Of a stretch of 16,870 nt of DNA, positions 7,568 to 16,870 are shown one piece after another. The stretch's first letter is position 1. The number at the start of each line of letters is the position of its first letter. The translations under genes were made by a program, and so were the position numbers. This DNA is from Ectocarpus siliculosus (taxonomy: Eukaryota; Sar; Phaeophyceae; Ectocarpales; Ectocarpaceae), in contig FN649733.1 of the NCBI GenBank assembly GCA_000310025.1, positions 3,752,793 through 3,769,662 on the forward strand, in the 5' to 3' direction. The notes beneath the pieces are model-generated. The model had not been told where the DNA came from, did no database searches, and was given only the letters and a program-made list of their open reading frames with translations.

Positions 7568-10500
7568 GTGAACTGCCACAATATTTGGTTGCTGTCTCCC
7601 TTGTTCTTCGTCGAAAGCGGCTTCGCTCGTCTGTACAGTCTAGTCTAGGAGTCTACAGAGGATCAGAGAGCTTTGTCGGCGTGCGGCAGTACCAATGCAT
7701 TAGTGGAGAAACAAACCCGCGTGTTACACGTGCAATATCTACTCTTCGAGTGTCCACACTGCTTATCATAAGCATTCGTAGAAGCTAACTCCATGTGTAA
7801 CAGCAGCACGTATATAGACCGGTTTAGACCTCGCTGGGAAGGTCTCTCGGAGACATGCACGCACCTCAACATGGTATAAAGCAGTACTTGGTACATGCAC
7901 CGCTGTAGCCGGAAAACACCGCGATTTCAAGTCTTGGCAGGGCATACGTGGCTCGGGAGCCCACCATGGAGCGCGGAGAGCTTCAAACGAAAGGCGGCAC
8001 CGATGGTGTTTGCAGCCAACTGTGAAGACACCACTTTTACATGTTCTCGTCATGTCTACATGTGGTCTCTTGCATTTGGTACCGTCATCTTTACCCCCAG
8101 CCCCACGCGTCCGGCGCCCACTCGACTCCTTGTTGTTTGCGTATGAATAATACGGCCTCAACGGCTTGGTCGTTTTCTTGGCAGGGGAAACAACGACCGA
8201 TCATCTCGACCTTATGGATGGCCATCTTACGGACTCTGAACAAGATCACGGATACTCTCACGAGCGCTACCAACAGCAGCACCAGCACCAGGTGCAGGGG
8301 CACCCACGGTCAAGCTGGGTCGATCAGGGAGGCGTCAACGGAGGGAGAGCGAACGGTTACGGCTGGGCGGACCGTGATGATGCCTCCGCGCAATGGAGCA
8401 GGGCGGGGAGGGGGGAAGGGAAGGGTTTCGAAGAGAGCTGGAAGGTCGATGGGGAAGGGGGAGAGGGCAGGCCGTGGAAGCACGAGGATCTGAAGCAGCT
8501 GCTGCAGGTGCTGGCTGGCTCTCCGTGTGTTCGGAACCAATTGCAGAACCCTTGAGGAAACAAGCACTTGAAAGAAACAAGCACTTACGCCTGTATGAAG
8601 ACGTGAATGGTGCCTGGAAATAATGGCCGTAGGCGAGCAAGGTGCCTGGCGCTTCACTCTGCCGTGCTTTCGACGTCGTTAGAGTAGGTCTACAGACGAC
8701 AGGGTACATGACGCTTGCGACAAGAGCGCGGTACGTGAGCGTGTGCAACACCCGTCCGAGCGCAAGAGTACCCTGTCAATACGCGGCAAAGCAGTAGTGG
8801 GTTCGCTTATGTAGTGAACGTGTAGCCAGACCTGGAGGAAGATTTTTTTTCAACATTCTTGCCGATGCTTCTCCGGTCCCCGCTCCCCTCTTGAACCACA
8901 TGACACGACGACGACTTTGTCTGGAAGGATCTCGAAGACACGGAGATAGCCGGAGCTGGCGGTGCAAAGAGGGGGCGGGGACGCAGACGGTACCGGCCGC
9001 CACCCCCCCCCCGCCCCGGAGCAAGAGGCGGGGAAGGTGGTCTTCCCGGTGAAACGGACGAAACCGATGAAACCGAAGACGGAGTGCCGAGGAGTCGACC
9101 TGGGGCGGGGTGGGGAACGCCACCTAACCAAGGTTCGCTCGCTGCGTTCAGAAGTCCTACTGCTGTTTTTGGCGAACTGTCGACGTTGCTCATCTGCTGT
9201 TACCACATGACATCTCTTTGATCTTGGATCCATGTGGAGACATTCGGTCTGTTTGATATGTGGATGTGGCTCAACCGGTGTGCAAGGCATGTATCATACG
9301 GTGGCTATCCCCCGTTCCAACCGGAACCTGTTGAACGAAGGCGTCGACCCCACGTTGTAGAACCCTTGGCAGAAAAATTCTCACGTCCTTCCTTCTTCTT
9401 CTTCTTCTCCTCCTCCTCCTGCTCCTCCTCCCCATCCCCCCGCCCCCGCCCCCCTGTTTGGTACTCCCGGTGGTGGCGGCGGGAAAAAGGTGGCCAGAGG
9501 GATGGAGAAGGCGACGGCGTCGTCGAAAGGCGTGATCAGACAAGCAGCACGGGATCGGAACCGAGAACCACGGCACAAGGAGGAGGAGGAGGAGGAGGAG
9601 AAGAGGACGGGGGGGGCAGAGGGCGGGATCAGGGGCTAACGTTGGGTCCCCCGCCGCGATTCCCCGGGACGGGGGCGGGATCGGCAGGCAATGCCGCTTC
9701 GGGTGAACCGGATGCTAGCTTGACTCCAGGGTCCGGATCGCCTTCCCAAAGCGATCAAGGCAGCGGTGAGATACAGAGGCCGATATGACGGAGTTGCATC
9801 GGTGTTATCGGGGGTGTCGCTTAAGAGGGGGGGGGGGGGCTCCGCGGAGGTTGTTGTAGCTCGACGCGTTGCATTGTGTGACATGTATATCTTTCAATAC
9901 AACAGGCAGCTTGATTCTTTCGCCAAACGCGGTGTGATGTGCAGACCCGAATCGTGTTTCTCGGCTTTCCAAAGTTTCAGCTTCGACTTGATATATTTGG
10001 ATTGATCCCTCGGCATCAACTGCTGTCGGGTCGCAATTTGTCAACAGCGCCGCCTCAGTTTGCGAAGAGGCGCGTGCGCGTGACGTGGGAGGCGGAGGGA
10101 TGGGGCGAAGGCGAGCAAAACGCGGCGCAATTGGACTCGGACGTCACGGACGCGGGGCAAGCGACGTCGTTTCGGAGCAACGACCAGTACGACGACAACT
10201 ACTACTACGGCTCTGTCGCGGACACACACGCCGCTGAATCGCAGCAGGTGATGTACTATACCAGATCATCAGGACCTACGTTCAAGTTTCACCGCACGTG
10301 TGTCGTTTGCAGTGGGCGTTGTCAAAAAATTTTTGTGTGAAGGTATGTTGCCGGCGTGAAAGCCACGGCAGTGAGGATAGAGAGGTTTCTCGGCACCCCT
10401 TTTTTTTGCTGGCCAGACGTTCCAGCGACTCGGCTGTGAACATGCGAATCTCGTGTCATCGCCTTGCCCACTCGACACCGGCTCGTACATGTCGCACGTC

Positions 10501-10788
10501 TCACGCGCTCCCGTTCGCTACGTTTTTCCATTATTGATCTCTCGAGTTGCCAACCTCGCCCTCTAAACCCGACACAGAGTACACTGCGCATGCTTGACAA
10601 CTTGCCCTTGTGCATAGAAATTTTACGTCTTCTTTTGTGCTTCCCTCTCCCCCCCCCCCTCCCCCCCTCTCTCTGTCTCTCTGTCTCTCTCCCTTCCTCC
10701 CTCCCTCTCTCTCTATATATAAATATATCAATGTGCCTCTTTCTCATCTCTCTTTATCTCTCTCTATCTCTCCCATCTCTCTCTCTCT

Positions 10789-10847
<59 letters not shown>

Positions 10848-13800
10848 TCTCTGTCTCTCTCTCTCTGTCTCTCTCTCTCTCTCTGTCTCTCTCTCGTCTC
10901 TCTTTTCTATCTCTCTATTTTTGTTGGCAGCACTACCACGAGGGCCTGGTCGGGTCCCTTTTGCAGAGCGGAGACTTCAGCGACACCGGGTCGGCCGGCA
11001 CTTGGACAGACGCTGACACGGAGGAGTTCGTCGTGGGACACAACCACGGGCGCTTGGAGCACCTCACGGCCTACGGGTGGGTACCCCCCTGAAGTTACAG
11101 AAGTACAACCCGGTGGTGCTTGCAACATCAGAGGTGTATGTGGGGAGGAGATCCAGATTCATTAAAACGTACCGTTGTACGGGATGGGTTTCCCACATGT
11201 TTGCACGGGTAGTGATGGTGGAGACTCAAGCATCCCCGCCGATCCAACACAGCTGTCTTCACCTCTCCCGTCTTCGTACGTACGATGCTCTGGCAGCGGA
11301 CTGGTACACCCCGTGGTTGGTAGTCGTAGTAGACGGAGTTCCATCTAGGCGGCGTCATCACTGTGCCACCCCCACCCCCACCCCCCCACTGTGAGGGTCT
11401 TTCCACCTTGACGTTAGACACCATCAATGATTTTCAAATATTTGGAAGCAATCTTTTTACCATGGTATGTTCTTGTGTGTCCTCCCCCACCCCCGTTATT
11501 GTGCGAAACGCCCCGTTTCCGTTGTAAACATGCAGGTACCATCAGCGTTACTCGCACGCTATGGTGGGATCGAGGGTTGGGGGTAGGGTGCCGGGTCGCA
11601 GGCTGGTGATGCCGCCCGGAGCACCGATCGGACGGACGGGGTCGTCCGCCCCGCTTGGCGCGAGCACGCCTGTTCTCGATCTAGACTACAGCGCAAAGGT
11701 AGGCAGACCAAGGTGTTTGGTGTCTGTGTTCCGTCCTTTGATTAGTTGTGTTTCTTTTTCCTTGCTATCTCAACCCACCCGCCCCCATAGAGAATGCGTT
11801 AACTACTAACTATAAATACTACCCCATTTCAACAACCAAAGGGTGATGAATTGGTCACTATTGTGGTACTTGAGTAATCATTGACGTGCGAACATGTCGC
11901 TCGCTGTTTGCTGTTTGTTGACGAAGCACGCCAGTGAGACGCGGCCGTCCGCTTGCGGTGCGTTCCATGCAGCCATTACTGCCTTGCCTCGTTCCGGGTT
12001 GTCGCTGTCGCTTGCAACCCACGCGTGCTAAGGTTAAGGATGATGGTTTGTCGGGAGTGTGACACCGAAATTTGGTTTTCCATCTTCTGCCACAGCGAAA
12101 GTCGTAAAAGGTGGATCGGATGATGCACCTGGGTGGTGTGGTTCCGTGATTGGCACCTCTCCGCTGGTGGTGAGTAGATGGATAGATTGATCGATAGATT
12201 GGTGTACCGCAGTGTCATTTGTTCCGTTTTTTTCGACCCACATGTTTCGTGTGTATGTTTCAGGTGCTTGACTACGGCCGAAGGGACGGGACTGGCCCTC
12301 CCAAGACTCTCACACTCAGGTATGTGTGTGCTTTTGGGGTGCTTGTATGTCTACCTGTCTGCTTACCTGCCTGTCTGACTCTCTCTCTCATCTCCCTCTT
12401 TCTCTGCCTCTCTCTCTGTCTATCTGTCTGTCTGTCTCTCTCTCTCTCCGTTTCTCCTTTCTCTCTCTCGCCTTCTCCCACCTTTCTCTCTCTTTCTGTG
12501 TCTCTGCCTCCCTCGAAAGTTATGACGGCAGGTGGGCCGGGGGAGGGGGTTGCTTTAGCAGAGACATGTAAAGCACAAAAAATACATCCTACACGTCCTT
12601 GGCTATATTTATTTTCGATAGTCTTTGTTTGGCACACGACGAGTCTACAACGAGAACCCAAACGATATATTGTAATGAGTACTTTTTCTCAGGCCCTTAA
12701 TTTTCATATCTGCGTTGACGTATTCTCCGGAAGGTGTCCCCCGGAATGTTTTGACTGTTTTGTGACCTGCGGTGTAGACCCACCGAACGCAACTTTTTTT
12801 TTTTGTCTGTGTCGTACACACCGCGCGTGGAAATTAATTTTGTTTGTGGCTTTTGTAGCGATCCCGGTGTCCAAGGGCAATAGAAGCGCTTTGAACATAT
12901 TCCAACCGACCGCGCCTCTGCGACATGTAATGCGTTTCTTTGTCAGCCTCAAAAGAAAAGCAGTTGGGAAGCGCTTCCATACCCACCCCGCACGGCACAG
13001 CAGCAAGCACACGCACGTACTCCTGTAGTTGTTGTTTCTATAGTCCGCGTTCGTCATCTTGTAAAAATGCTTCCGCTCGCAGTTAACACATTATATAACC
13101 CACGGGCCTTGTGTCTCTCAATTTATCGTCACACAGGAACAGCTCCTCCGCTCTGTGCATGCCTCCCTCCACTTTTCCCTCGAATACGAGGCGCTCTTGT
13201 TTGTCATGCTCCTCTCCCGTCGTCACGTTCAAACGCGTTCGGTGTTGTTTTCGCCAGGTCATGGTCGCGGATCATGGGTGCGGCAGGCATAGCCACGGCA
13301 GGCGCCTTCCTGGCGGTGTCTCCCAACAACGCGCCTCGAGACCTCTACCTCGCGCTCTTTCGGCGCAACCTCGGTTTGATCGTGAGTTGTTTCAGCCTTT
13401 TCGAGGGCACCGACCCCTAGACTCTCTACGGCACCTCTTCTTGGCGTCGTTTGCGCCACCTGGTACAGTCGGGGTCCCGGTTTAGCGCTTCCCTATTTAG
13501 CGGGGTGCCCTCAATAGCGGTTACACAAATTTGTGACACTATGGACCGCTCAACCGGGACCAGGACTGTATGTATAGCAGTGGCATATTTGTAGCAGTGG
13601 TTTACAATTGGTGACAAACCCTTCGAGACCCGAGGCTTGATCGCGGTGGGCCAATTCCGAAATCGAAGCTTTCGGATCGTGTTCTCAGCTTTTGCCGGTC
13701 CGAAGTTTGGCCATCGTTCGTTTCGGGCTCTGCCCGATAAAGTTTTTAGAAAGTACGATAAAGTTTTGCTTGTTGCCTTCAACACGGCGCCTCGCGACGC

Positions 13801-16800
13801 GATGTTGGCTGTGTTCGGGGCCATCTCGGCTTCACCGTGACTTCGATTGATGGAGTTTGATGAAGAGTGTGTTTGGGCTTTTGGGGAGGAATCTCACTGT
13901 GACTGTGATTTCACGTGTGTTCGGGTTGTCTTGTGCGATGTCGTTTTTGTGCAGGGAGTGGTCCGTAATTTGCGCGTTGTTTTGCTAGCGTTGAAACAGC
14001 AACCGGGCGCCACTAGTCGCTCTCGCCAGGTAAACACTTACACCACGCCTGTCTCCGCACGAAGAGTCCACCCACACGGTGCGGAGCAGCACGAGGCATA
14101 TTTGTGTTCATGTCGCTTGCACCGATCGTTTTCGGCCTTGCACTCTGGTCCGTTTCGCAACACGCGACGACAGGCGGCCTCCCTCGTGGGCCCCGCGGTC
14201 TACTCGTTCCTCCTTTACGACGGCAGCAAGGCCAACATCAACACCTACGTTAGGGTCGTGACGTTCGCCTTCACGTGGGGGTATCTCATCTCCTTCGCAC
14301 TAGAGATAGTAGCGGTGAGAGAGAGGCCTACCGTGGGTGACATGACGGAAGACAACACACACCCTCCTGGACTGTTTTTTTTTTTTTTAATGCTGATTTT
14401 CAAAGAGTGGTGATGGTGCCGAACATACCTGCGTTGGAATGAACCGTCTCGCCGAGAGGTTTTCCGAAAACGTATCGTTTGAGTTACGCATCCTCTTCGT
14501 CGTGGAGTAGCGGAGCGGTGACAAATCGAGGTGTGTGTGTGTGACATCTTGTGGCACCCGCGGTGCTGAAGACAGACGAAGGAGATACACGCGGCGACGA
14601 TGACGCTTGTACAGCAGTACTGTAGTCCAAAAGAGTGTGGTGGTAGCGTGTGGCGAGAGCGGCACGTGCTATGGGTGTGGTGGTAGCGTACAGCACCATC
14701 GCTTGGCCGTTGTAGCGACAGCCGGGCATGTTGGAAGAGCGCACCACACTCCGAACGTGTGTACTGTATCTTCCCGAAAGCAGCCATAATATTGAACTCA
14801 CGCTTGCCATCGTGGACGTGAAATTTCAGGAGGTACTTAGAATTAGCGAACAGGAGGATGATTTTGTGTATTTTGCTCATGTACGCTAGGACAACACACA
14901 CACCCTTGATCGGTTGGGTAGACAAGGTGCGCGTGTTGAAGAAGGGGGGCTTTGAAAATATTTGATCGGATCGAGATATCAAAGATCAAATACGCTATGC
15001 ATACATCGTTGTTGGAAGCCCTTTTATTATTGGTGTCGAGGTACCGAGCTTCGAAAGCCTTCCTTGAGGGATGCGGAGGAATATGATACCCGCCGGTATA
15101 ATTACGTGGTAGCAGTCAACGTCCTCCTTCGGCTGCTGTCGGTGCATATGCGGAAGTCATGCCATCCCATTGCATTTGCACGCTTGTTGTCGTCCGTGTT
15201 GTACTGCTGTTGCACTTCCGCAGGCGACGTCCTTCCAACTGTGCGTCTTGGCGGTGATGGAGCCCAAGGCGTTCGACCTCACGCCGCACGTGCCCGCCAT
15301 TTTCCTTCCCTGGGTCCTGAGGTGAGAGCTGCAAATTGTTGCGTATAGATAGCGCACCCACTTTAAGAAGCTCTATTGTAGTATTCGCCTAGTCTGTTTT
15401 TTTTCTACTTCTTCTTGTGGGTTGCAATTGGCCGCTGTACAGGTTTTTGTGTAGCCGAGCTCGCAACTTGTGCTCAAGTCCTTAGTTTTGATAGAAGGTT
15501 GAGCATAAGAACCTGAAGTGCGGGCGCTTGCCTGTGCAGCAGCAGAAGTCATCTTTGACGCGGGATACCTGTTGTCTGTCTGAGTTTATGCCATCGCCTC
15601 CCTCATATTGCTATCCACTGAAGCGTGACCAGACACGAATGGGTCCGTTCCAAGGGATAGAGAGAGAGATAGAGAGAGAGATTTTAGAGACGCGCATCCC
15701 TCTGCAGCTCCGTACGGCCATTTTTTTTCTGGCCGCCATCCGATGAAGGAGTTTGTTCTCGGAACAGACGTACGGTTGTGTCTTGTGTGTGTACGACTTG
15801 CTTTGGTGTTTGTTGATTTCTATTGAGACCCTGCTATTGAGACCCTGCTGCAGATTGGTTATCAGAAAACGCTGCTTTTGAGCAACCCGCAGGATTGACA
15901 TCCTTGTAGCGGCATGCTTCTTTTCGCAGTGCACCCCTTCTAGGCTGCTGACACGTCTCGAACGAAGCCAGTTCCGAGGAGGGCTATCGCAAAAAGTACC
16001 GCCCATTGATCTTGAAACCCGTGGTGCTCTTTTTTATCTTTTGGTCGGTTTCGCTTGCCTATGGTAAAGAAGTCGTGTTTCCGACACGTTGTCGTTGATT
16101 GCTGCTGTTATTGCCGTTTCGTACACGCAGAGAGCATGGGTACGTGCCATCTTCCCTATTTTCCTGCGTAGCGGATCTGCTGTCGTTCTGCGTCGGAGCG
16201 CCTATTGTGGAGTGCGCTATGATGGTAAGCTCGGCGGGAAAACGACTGTTCATCGTATATATGTACGCATGTGGATTTTGAGCGGTAGTCGTGTACTTTC
16301 GTGCTTTCACACTGTACCATGTTTTTTCTTTCTTGGCGAGGGACACATGGTGGCCAAGAGACATCGCTGCGCGTCGAGATTTCGAGCGCGCCCACCGCTA
16401 ATGTGGGGTGGTCGCAAGACGTACAGTGTCGTCGAGTGAGGTGCCGTGTTCGCCATAATCGGTCACCCTCTGAACATCACGCCGTATCCGTTTCTCTTCG
16501 TTGGAATCCCGCCAATGTTGTGGTCGGGGGGGGCTGACATGGAATCTCCCACTCCCCTTTTGGTTGTCTGCAGCTGCCGGGCTTGGCTCTGTACTTGGCA
16601 TGTTTTCCCTTCGCGCTCGCCCCCGGACCCGCTCACCCGGAGCCCGCCGATCTTATCGTGTCTTGTCAGGTGTGGATTGTGCGTCGGCTTGGGGCACTGC
16701 CGAAGCGGGTCGCCTCGCCCCTCCCTACAGCAGAGGAAGAGGCCACAGACCCAGCACGGGTCGGCCTCCGCAAGACCGGCGGCAAGAGCAACAATTCCGA

Positions 16801-16870
16801 CACTGAGTACAACACCAACGCCGACACGGAAACGGCACCCTTCGGGGGGGACTACGGCGGAAAAAGGGGC
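7117..16870 (+). CDS. Large multi-exon gene for an unrecognised secretory/membrane protein, 3' partial
   Basis: Fifteen exons with GT/AG borders can be chained without a single phase conflict, giving about 880 residues up to the window edge. Layout by residue: a hydrophobic signal/anchor at about 48-65; a run of roughly 14 prolines after it; an Ala/Gly/Ser-rich stretch to about 150; Gln/His-, Gly- and Arg/Pro-rich low complexity to about 410; an acidic Tyr/Asp-rich part (about 412-530); and then a hydrophobic half. Likely membrane segments are about 609-622 (GAAGIATAGAFLAV), 671-684 (AASLVGPAVYSFLL), 695-725 (AFTWGYLISFALEIVA and on), 757-776 (LFSCVADLLSFCVGAPIVEC) and 782-796 (LPGLALYLACFPFAL). 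A basic, then acidic/Asn-rich tail follows. I do not recognise the family and assign no function. The weakest joins are exon 3/4 and the 12-nt exon 9. Confidence 0.78.
8185..8507 (+). CDS. Large gene exon 2: hydrophilic Gln/His and Gly-rich region
   Basis: The acceptor gttttcttggcag leads into GG, which completes the Gly started by exon 1. The codons then read ETTTDHLDLMDGHLTDSEQD, a QQQHQHQVQ run, and a Gly/Trp/Asp-rich stretch ending HEDLKQLLQ at the donor CTGCAG|gtgctg, phase 0. It is probably disordered. The frame continues open past the donor to a TGA at 8552, so the donor is inferred from the phase match with exon 3. Confidence 0.68.
8928..9132 (+). CDS. Large gene exon 3: basic/Pro-rich then Thr-Glu/Asp repeat
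   Basis: After ttgtctggaag the phase-0 frame reads DLEDTEIAGAGGAKRGRGRR, a YRPPPPPRP motif, then GETDETDETEDG and SRPGAGWGTPPN. The chosen donor CCAAG|gttcgc (phase 1) is a weak site. Alternatives inside the exon (for example GAAG|gtggtc near 9037) cannot be excluded. Confidence 0.55.
9511..9765 (+). CDS. Large gene exon 4: Gly-rich disordered region, start uncertain
   Basis: A CT-rich tract (9385-9460) precedes the exon. An acceptor giving the needed phase exists at ggagaag|GC (start 9511); 9490 and 9373 also fit the phase. The residues read DGVVERRDQTSSTGSEPRTT, a run of Gly, then LTLGPPPRFPGTGAGSAGN and SGSPSQSDQGS. The donor AGCG|gtgaga is in phase 1 and joins CG of exon 5 to give Ala. 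Confidence 0.55.
10048..10247 (+). CDS. Large gene exon 5: acidic, Tyr/Asp-rich
   Basis: The acceptor tttgtcaacag is followed by CG and then PPQFAKRRVRVTWEAEGWGE and a stretch with NDQYDDNYYYGSVADTHAAE. It ends CAGCAG|gtgatg in phase 0. Codon use is strongly GC-ending. Confidence 0.72.
10646..10919 (+). repeat. CT microsatellite at the 3' end of intron 5
   Basis: A nearly pure ct/cct tract with short tata and tgtctct interruptions ends about 10 nt before the acceptor of exon 6. It occupies about 40% of the 683-nt intron and probably doubles as the polypyrimidine tract. Confidence 0.9.
10931..11076 (+). CDS. Large gene exon 6
   Basis: It starts directly after the CT tract and ttgttggcag. It reads HYHEGLVGSLLQSGDFSDTG, then SAGTWTDADTEEFVVGHNHG and RLEHLTAYG. 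The donor is TACGG|gtgggt in phase 2. GG plus the G opening exon 7 restores Gly. Confidence 0.78.
11536..11698 (+). CDS. Large gene exon 7
   Basis: The acceptor aacatgcag is followed by G TAC CAT. The exon reads YHQRYSHAMVGSRVGGRVPG, then RRLVMPPGAPIGRTGSSAPL and TPVLDLDYSAK. It ends at the donor GCAAAG|gtaggc in phase 0. It is Gly/Pro/Arg-rich and probably extramembrane. Confidence 0.78.
12264..12319 (+). CDS. Large gene exon 8
   Basis: The acceptor gtatgtttcag is followed by 56 nt reading VLDYGRRDGTGPPKTLTL plus AG. The donor is CTCAG|gtatgt, a strong site in phase 2. Confidence 0.72.
12376..12512 (+). repeat. CT microsatellite before the candidate microexon
   Basis: Tracts of ctctct with tctgtctgtctg variants run up to the cgaaag that borders the 12-nt candidate exon. 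Confidence 0.85.
12520..12531 (+). CDS. Candidate 12-nt microexon (exon 9)
   Basis: After a long CT tract ending ccctcgaaag come TTATGACGGCAG and the donor-like gtgggc. Included, it adds the residues SYDG and leaves AG for the next exon. Skipped, exon 8 joins exon 10 in the same phase. The phase match is therefore automatic for a 12-nt exon and does not prove it; the position after the CT tract is the main support. Confidence 0.35.
13258..13381 (+). CDS. Large gene exon 10: first hydrophobic segment of the C-terminal half
   Basis: The acceptor gttttcgccag is followed by 1 nt, which completes Arg from the AG of the upstream exon. The codons then read SWSRIMGAAGIATAGAFLAV, then SPNNAPRDLYLALFRRNLGL and I. 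The donor is GATC|gtgagt in phase 0. It contains one likely membrane helix followed by a basic turn. Confidence 0.78.
13955..14029 (+). CDS. Large gene exon 11
   Basis: After the T/G-rich run cgtttttgtgcag come 25 codons, GVVRNLRVVLLALKQQPGAT and SRSRQ, then the donor CGCCAG|gtaaac. It is phase 0 at both ends, so the exon could also be skipped without a frame change. Confidence 0.65.
14174..14314 (+). CDS. Large gene exon 12: two hydrophobic segments
   Basis: The acceptor acgacgacag is followed by 47 codons: AASLVGPAVYSFLLYDGSKA, then NINTYVRVVTFAFTWGYLIS and FALEIVA. The donor is AGCG|gtgaga in phase 0. Two likely membrane segments are separated by a short polar loop. Confidence 0.8.
14328..14566. 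mobile_element. MITE-like element, copy 5, inside intron 12 of the large gene
   Basis: It starts ctaccgtgggtgacatgacg and shows the family core ttttccgaaaacgtatcgtt with tacgcatcctcttcgtcgtg. It ends in a diverged arm near 14566, for a length of about 239 bp. A poly-T run (around 14376-14389) lies in the left arm. It lies fully within the intron between 14314 and 15224. Confidence 0.68.
14881..14972. mobile_element. Possible truncated MITE copy in intron 12
   Basis: The stretch starts gtacgctaggacaacacaca and ends with gggggctttgaaaatatttgat, resembling the two arms of the MITE family with most of the centre missing. The similarity is partial and the limits are guesses. Confidence 0.25.
15224..15321 (+). 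CDS. Large gene exon 13
   Basis: The acceptor gcacttccgcag is followed by ATSFQLCVLAVMEPKAFDLT and PHVPAIFLPWVL plus AG. The donor is CTGAG|gtgaga in phase 2. The start continues the hydrophobic run begun at the end of exon 12. Confidence 0.8.
15657..15684 (+). repeat. GA microsatellite in intron 13
   Basis: A short gagaga/gata tract (atagagagagagatagagag and on). It lies mid-intron and is purine-rich on the sense strand, unlike the other tracts in this gene. Confidence 0.7.
15821..15848 (+). repeat. 14-bp perfect tandem duplication in intron 13
   Basis: tattgagaccctgc occurs twice back to back. Confidence 0.85.
16131..16224 (+). CDS. Large gene exon 14
   Basis: The acceptor tacacgcag is followed by A, completing Arg, then EHGYVPSSLFSCVADLLSFC and VGAPIVECAMM. 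The donor is ATGATG|gtaagc, a strong site in phase 0. The exon is a Cys-containing hydrophobic segment. Confidence 0.8.
16574..16870 (+). CDS. Large gene exon 15, cut by the window edge
   Basis: The acceptor ttggttgtctgcag is followed by 99 open codons to the end of the window. They read LPGLALYLACFPFALAPGPA, then a stretch with QVWIVRRLGALPKRVASPLP, then a hydrophilic tail with EEEATDPARVGLRKTGGKSN and an Asp/Asn/Thr-rich end. No stop codon is reached, so the gene continues to the right. Confidence 0.75.
   Translation, partial: MPGLALYLACFPFALAPGPAHPEPADLIVSCQVWIVRRLGALPKRVASPLPTAEEEATDPARVGLRKTGGKSNNSDTEYNTNADTETAPFGGDYGGKRG

Noticed and set aside
10464-11165. Long Ser/Leu-rich plus-strand frames
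   Set aside because: They are translations of the CT microsatellite in intron 5. Only the part from 10931 in the other frame is exon 6.
14245-14982. 245-codon minus-strand frame
   Set aside because: It lies across exon 12 antisense, MITE copy 5 and intron 12. Its length comes from repeat sequence.

Overview
The window looks like nuclear DNA of an intron-rich eukaryote. Short GC-rich exons (12 to about 450 nt) sit between introns of roughly 150 to 900 nt with GT/AG borders, and there are long CT microsatellites, many C/G homopolymers and several copies of one short inverted-repeat element. There are no bacterial-style operons, Shine-Dalgarno sites, rRNA, tRNA or CRISPR arrays. The style (many medium introns, CT-rich intron 3' ends, neighbouring genes on opposite strands) fits a stramenopile, and a brown alga of the Ectocarpus type best. 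This is an inference from texture; no marker gene is present.

Region 1 (1 to about 2.5 kb, minus strand): exons of a family 8-like glycosyltransferase (glycogenin/galactinol-synthase type). Read right to left they carry the lead-in to the catalytic core (2475-2398), the DxD metal-binding segment HVDADTLML (1895-1780), a QGGFFLVRP segment (about 1239-1171) and the GWRRSHIGYFYGGATIQGLL segment (279-149). The 5' part was not found, and the 3' part leaves the window or lies in a doubtful exon at the left edge. The QGG exon ends where a splice donor is expected, but the sequence there is GAG|GGGAGC instead of GAG|GTGAGC. The copy may therefore be damaged, or this G/C-homopolymer stretch may be misread.

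Region 2 (about 2.5 to 7.1 kb): mostly non-coding and repeat-rich. It holds three of the five copies of a ~230-243 bp MITE-like element (a fourth lies at 655-891 and the fifth in intron 12 of the large gene), an 82-bp tandem duplication, a 25-bp tandem duplication, and a second copy of a dispersed repeat also seen near position 514. One short plus-strand stretch (about 4526-4757) reads like a coding exon and runs into a MITE that supplies its stop codon.

Region 3 (7117 to the right edge, plus strand): one large gene reconstructed here as 15 exons whose phases all agree, giving about 880 residues before the window ends. It encodes a signal peptide or anchor, a proline/alanine/glycine-rich disordered region, an acidic low-complexity region, and a C-terminal half with several hydrophobic, probably membrane-spanning segments. 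I do not recognise the family. Its introns contain two long CT tracts, each directly before an acceptor, and one MITE copy. A possible 12-nt microexon (12520-12531) leaves the frame intact whether included or skipped.

The two genes diverge from the central repeat-rich region. Nothing in the sequence ties their functions together beyond both probably belonging to the secretory/endomembrane system.
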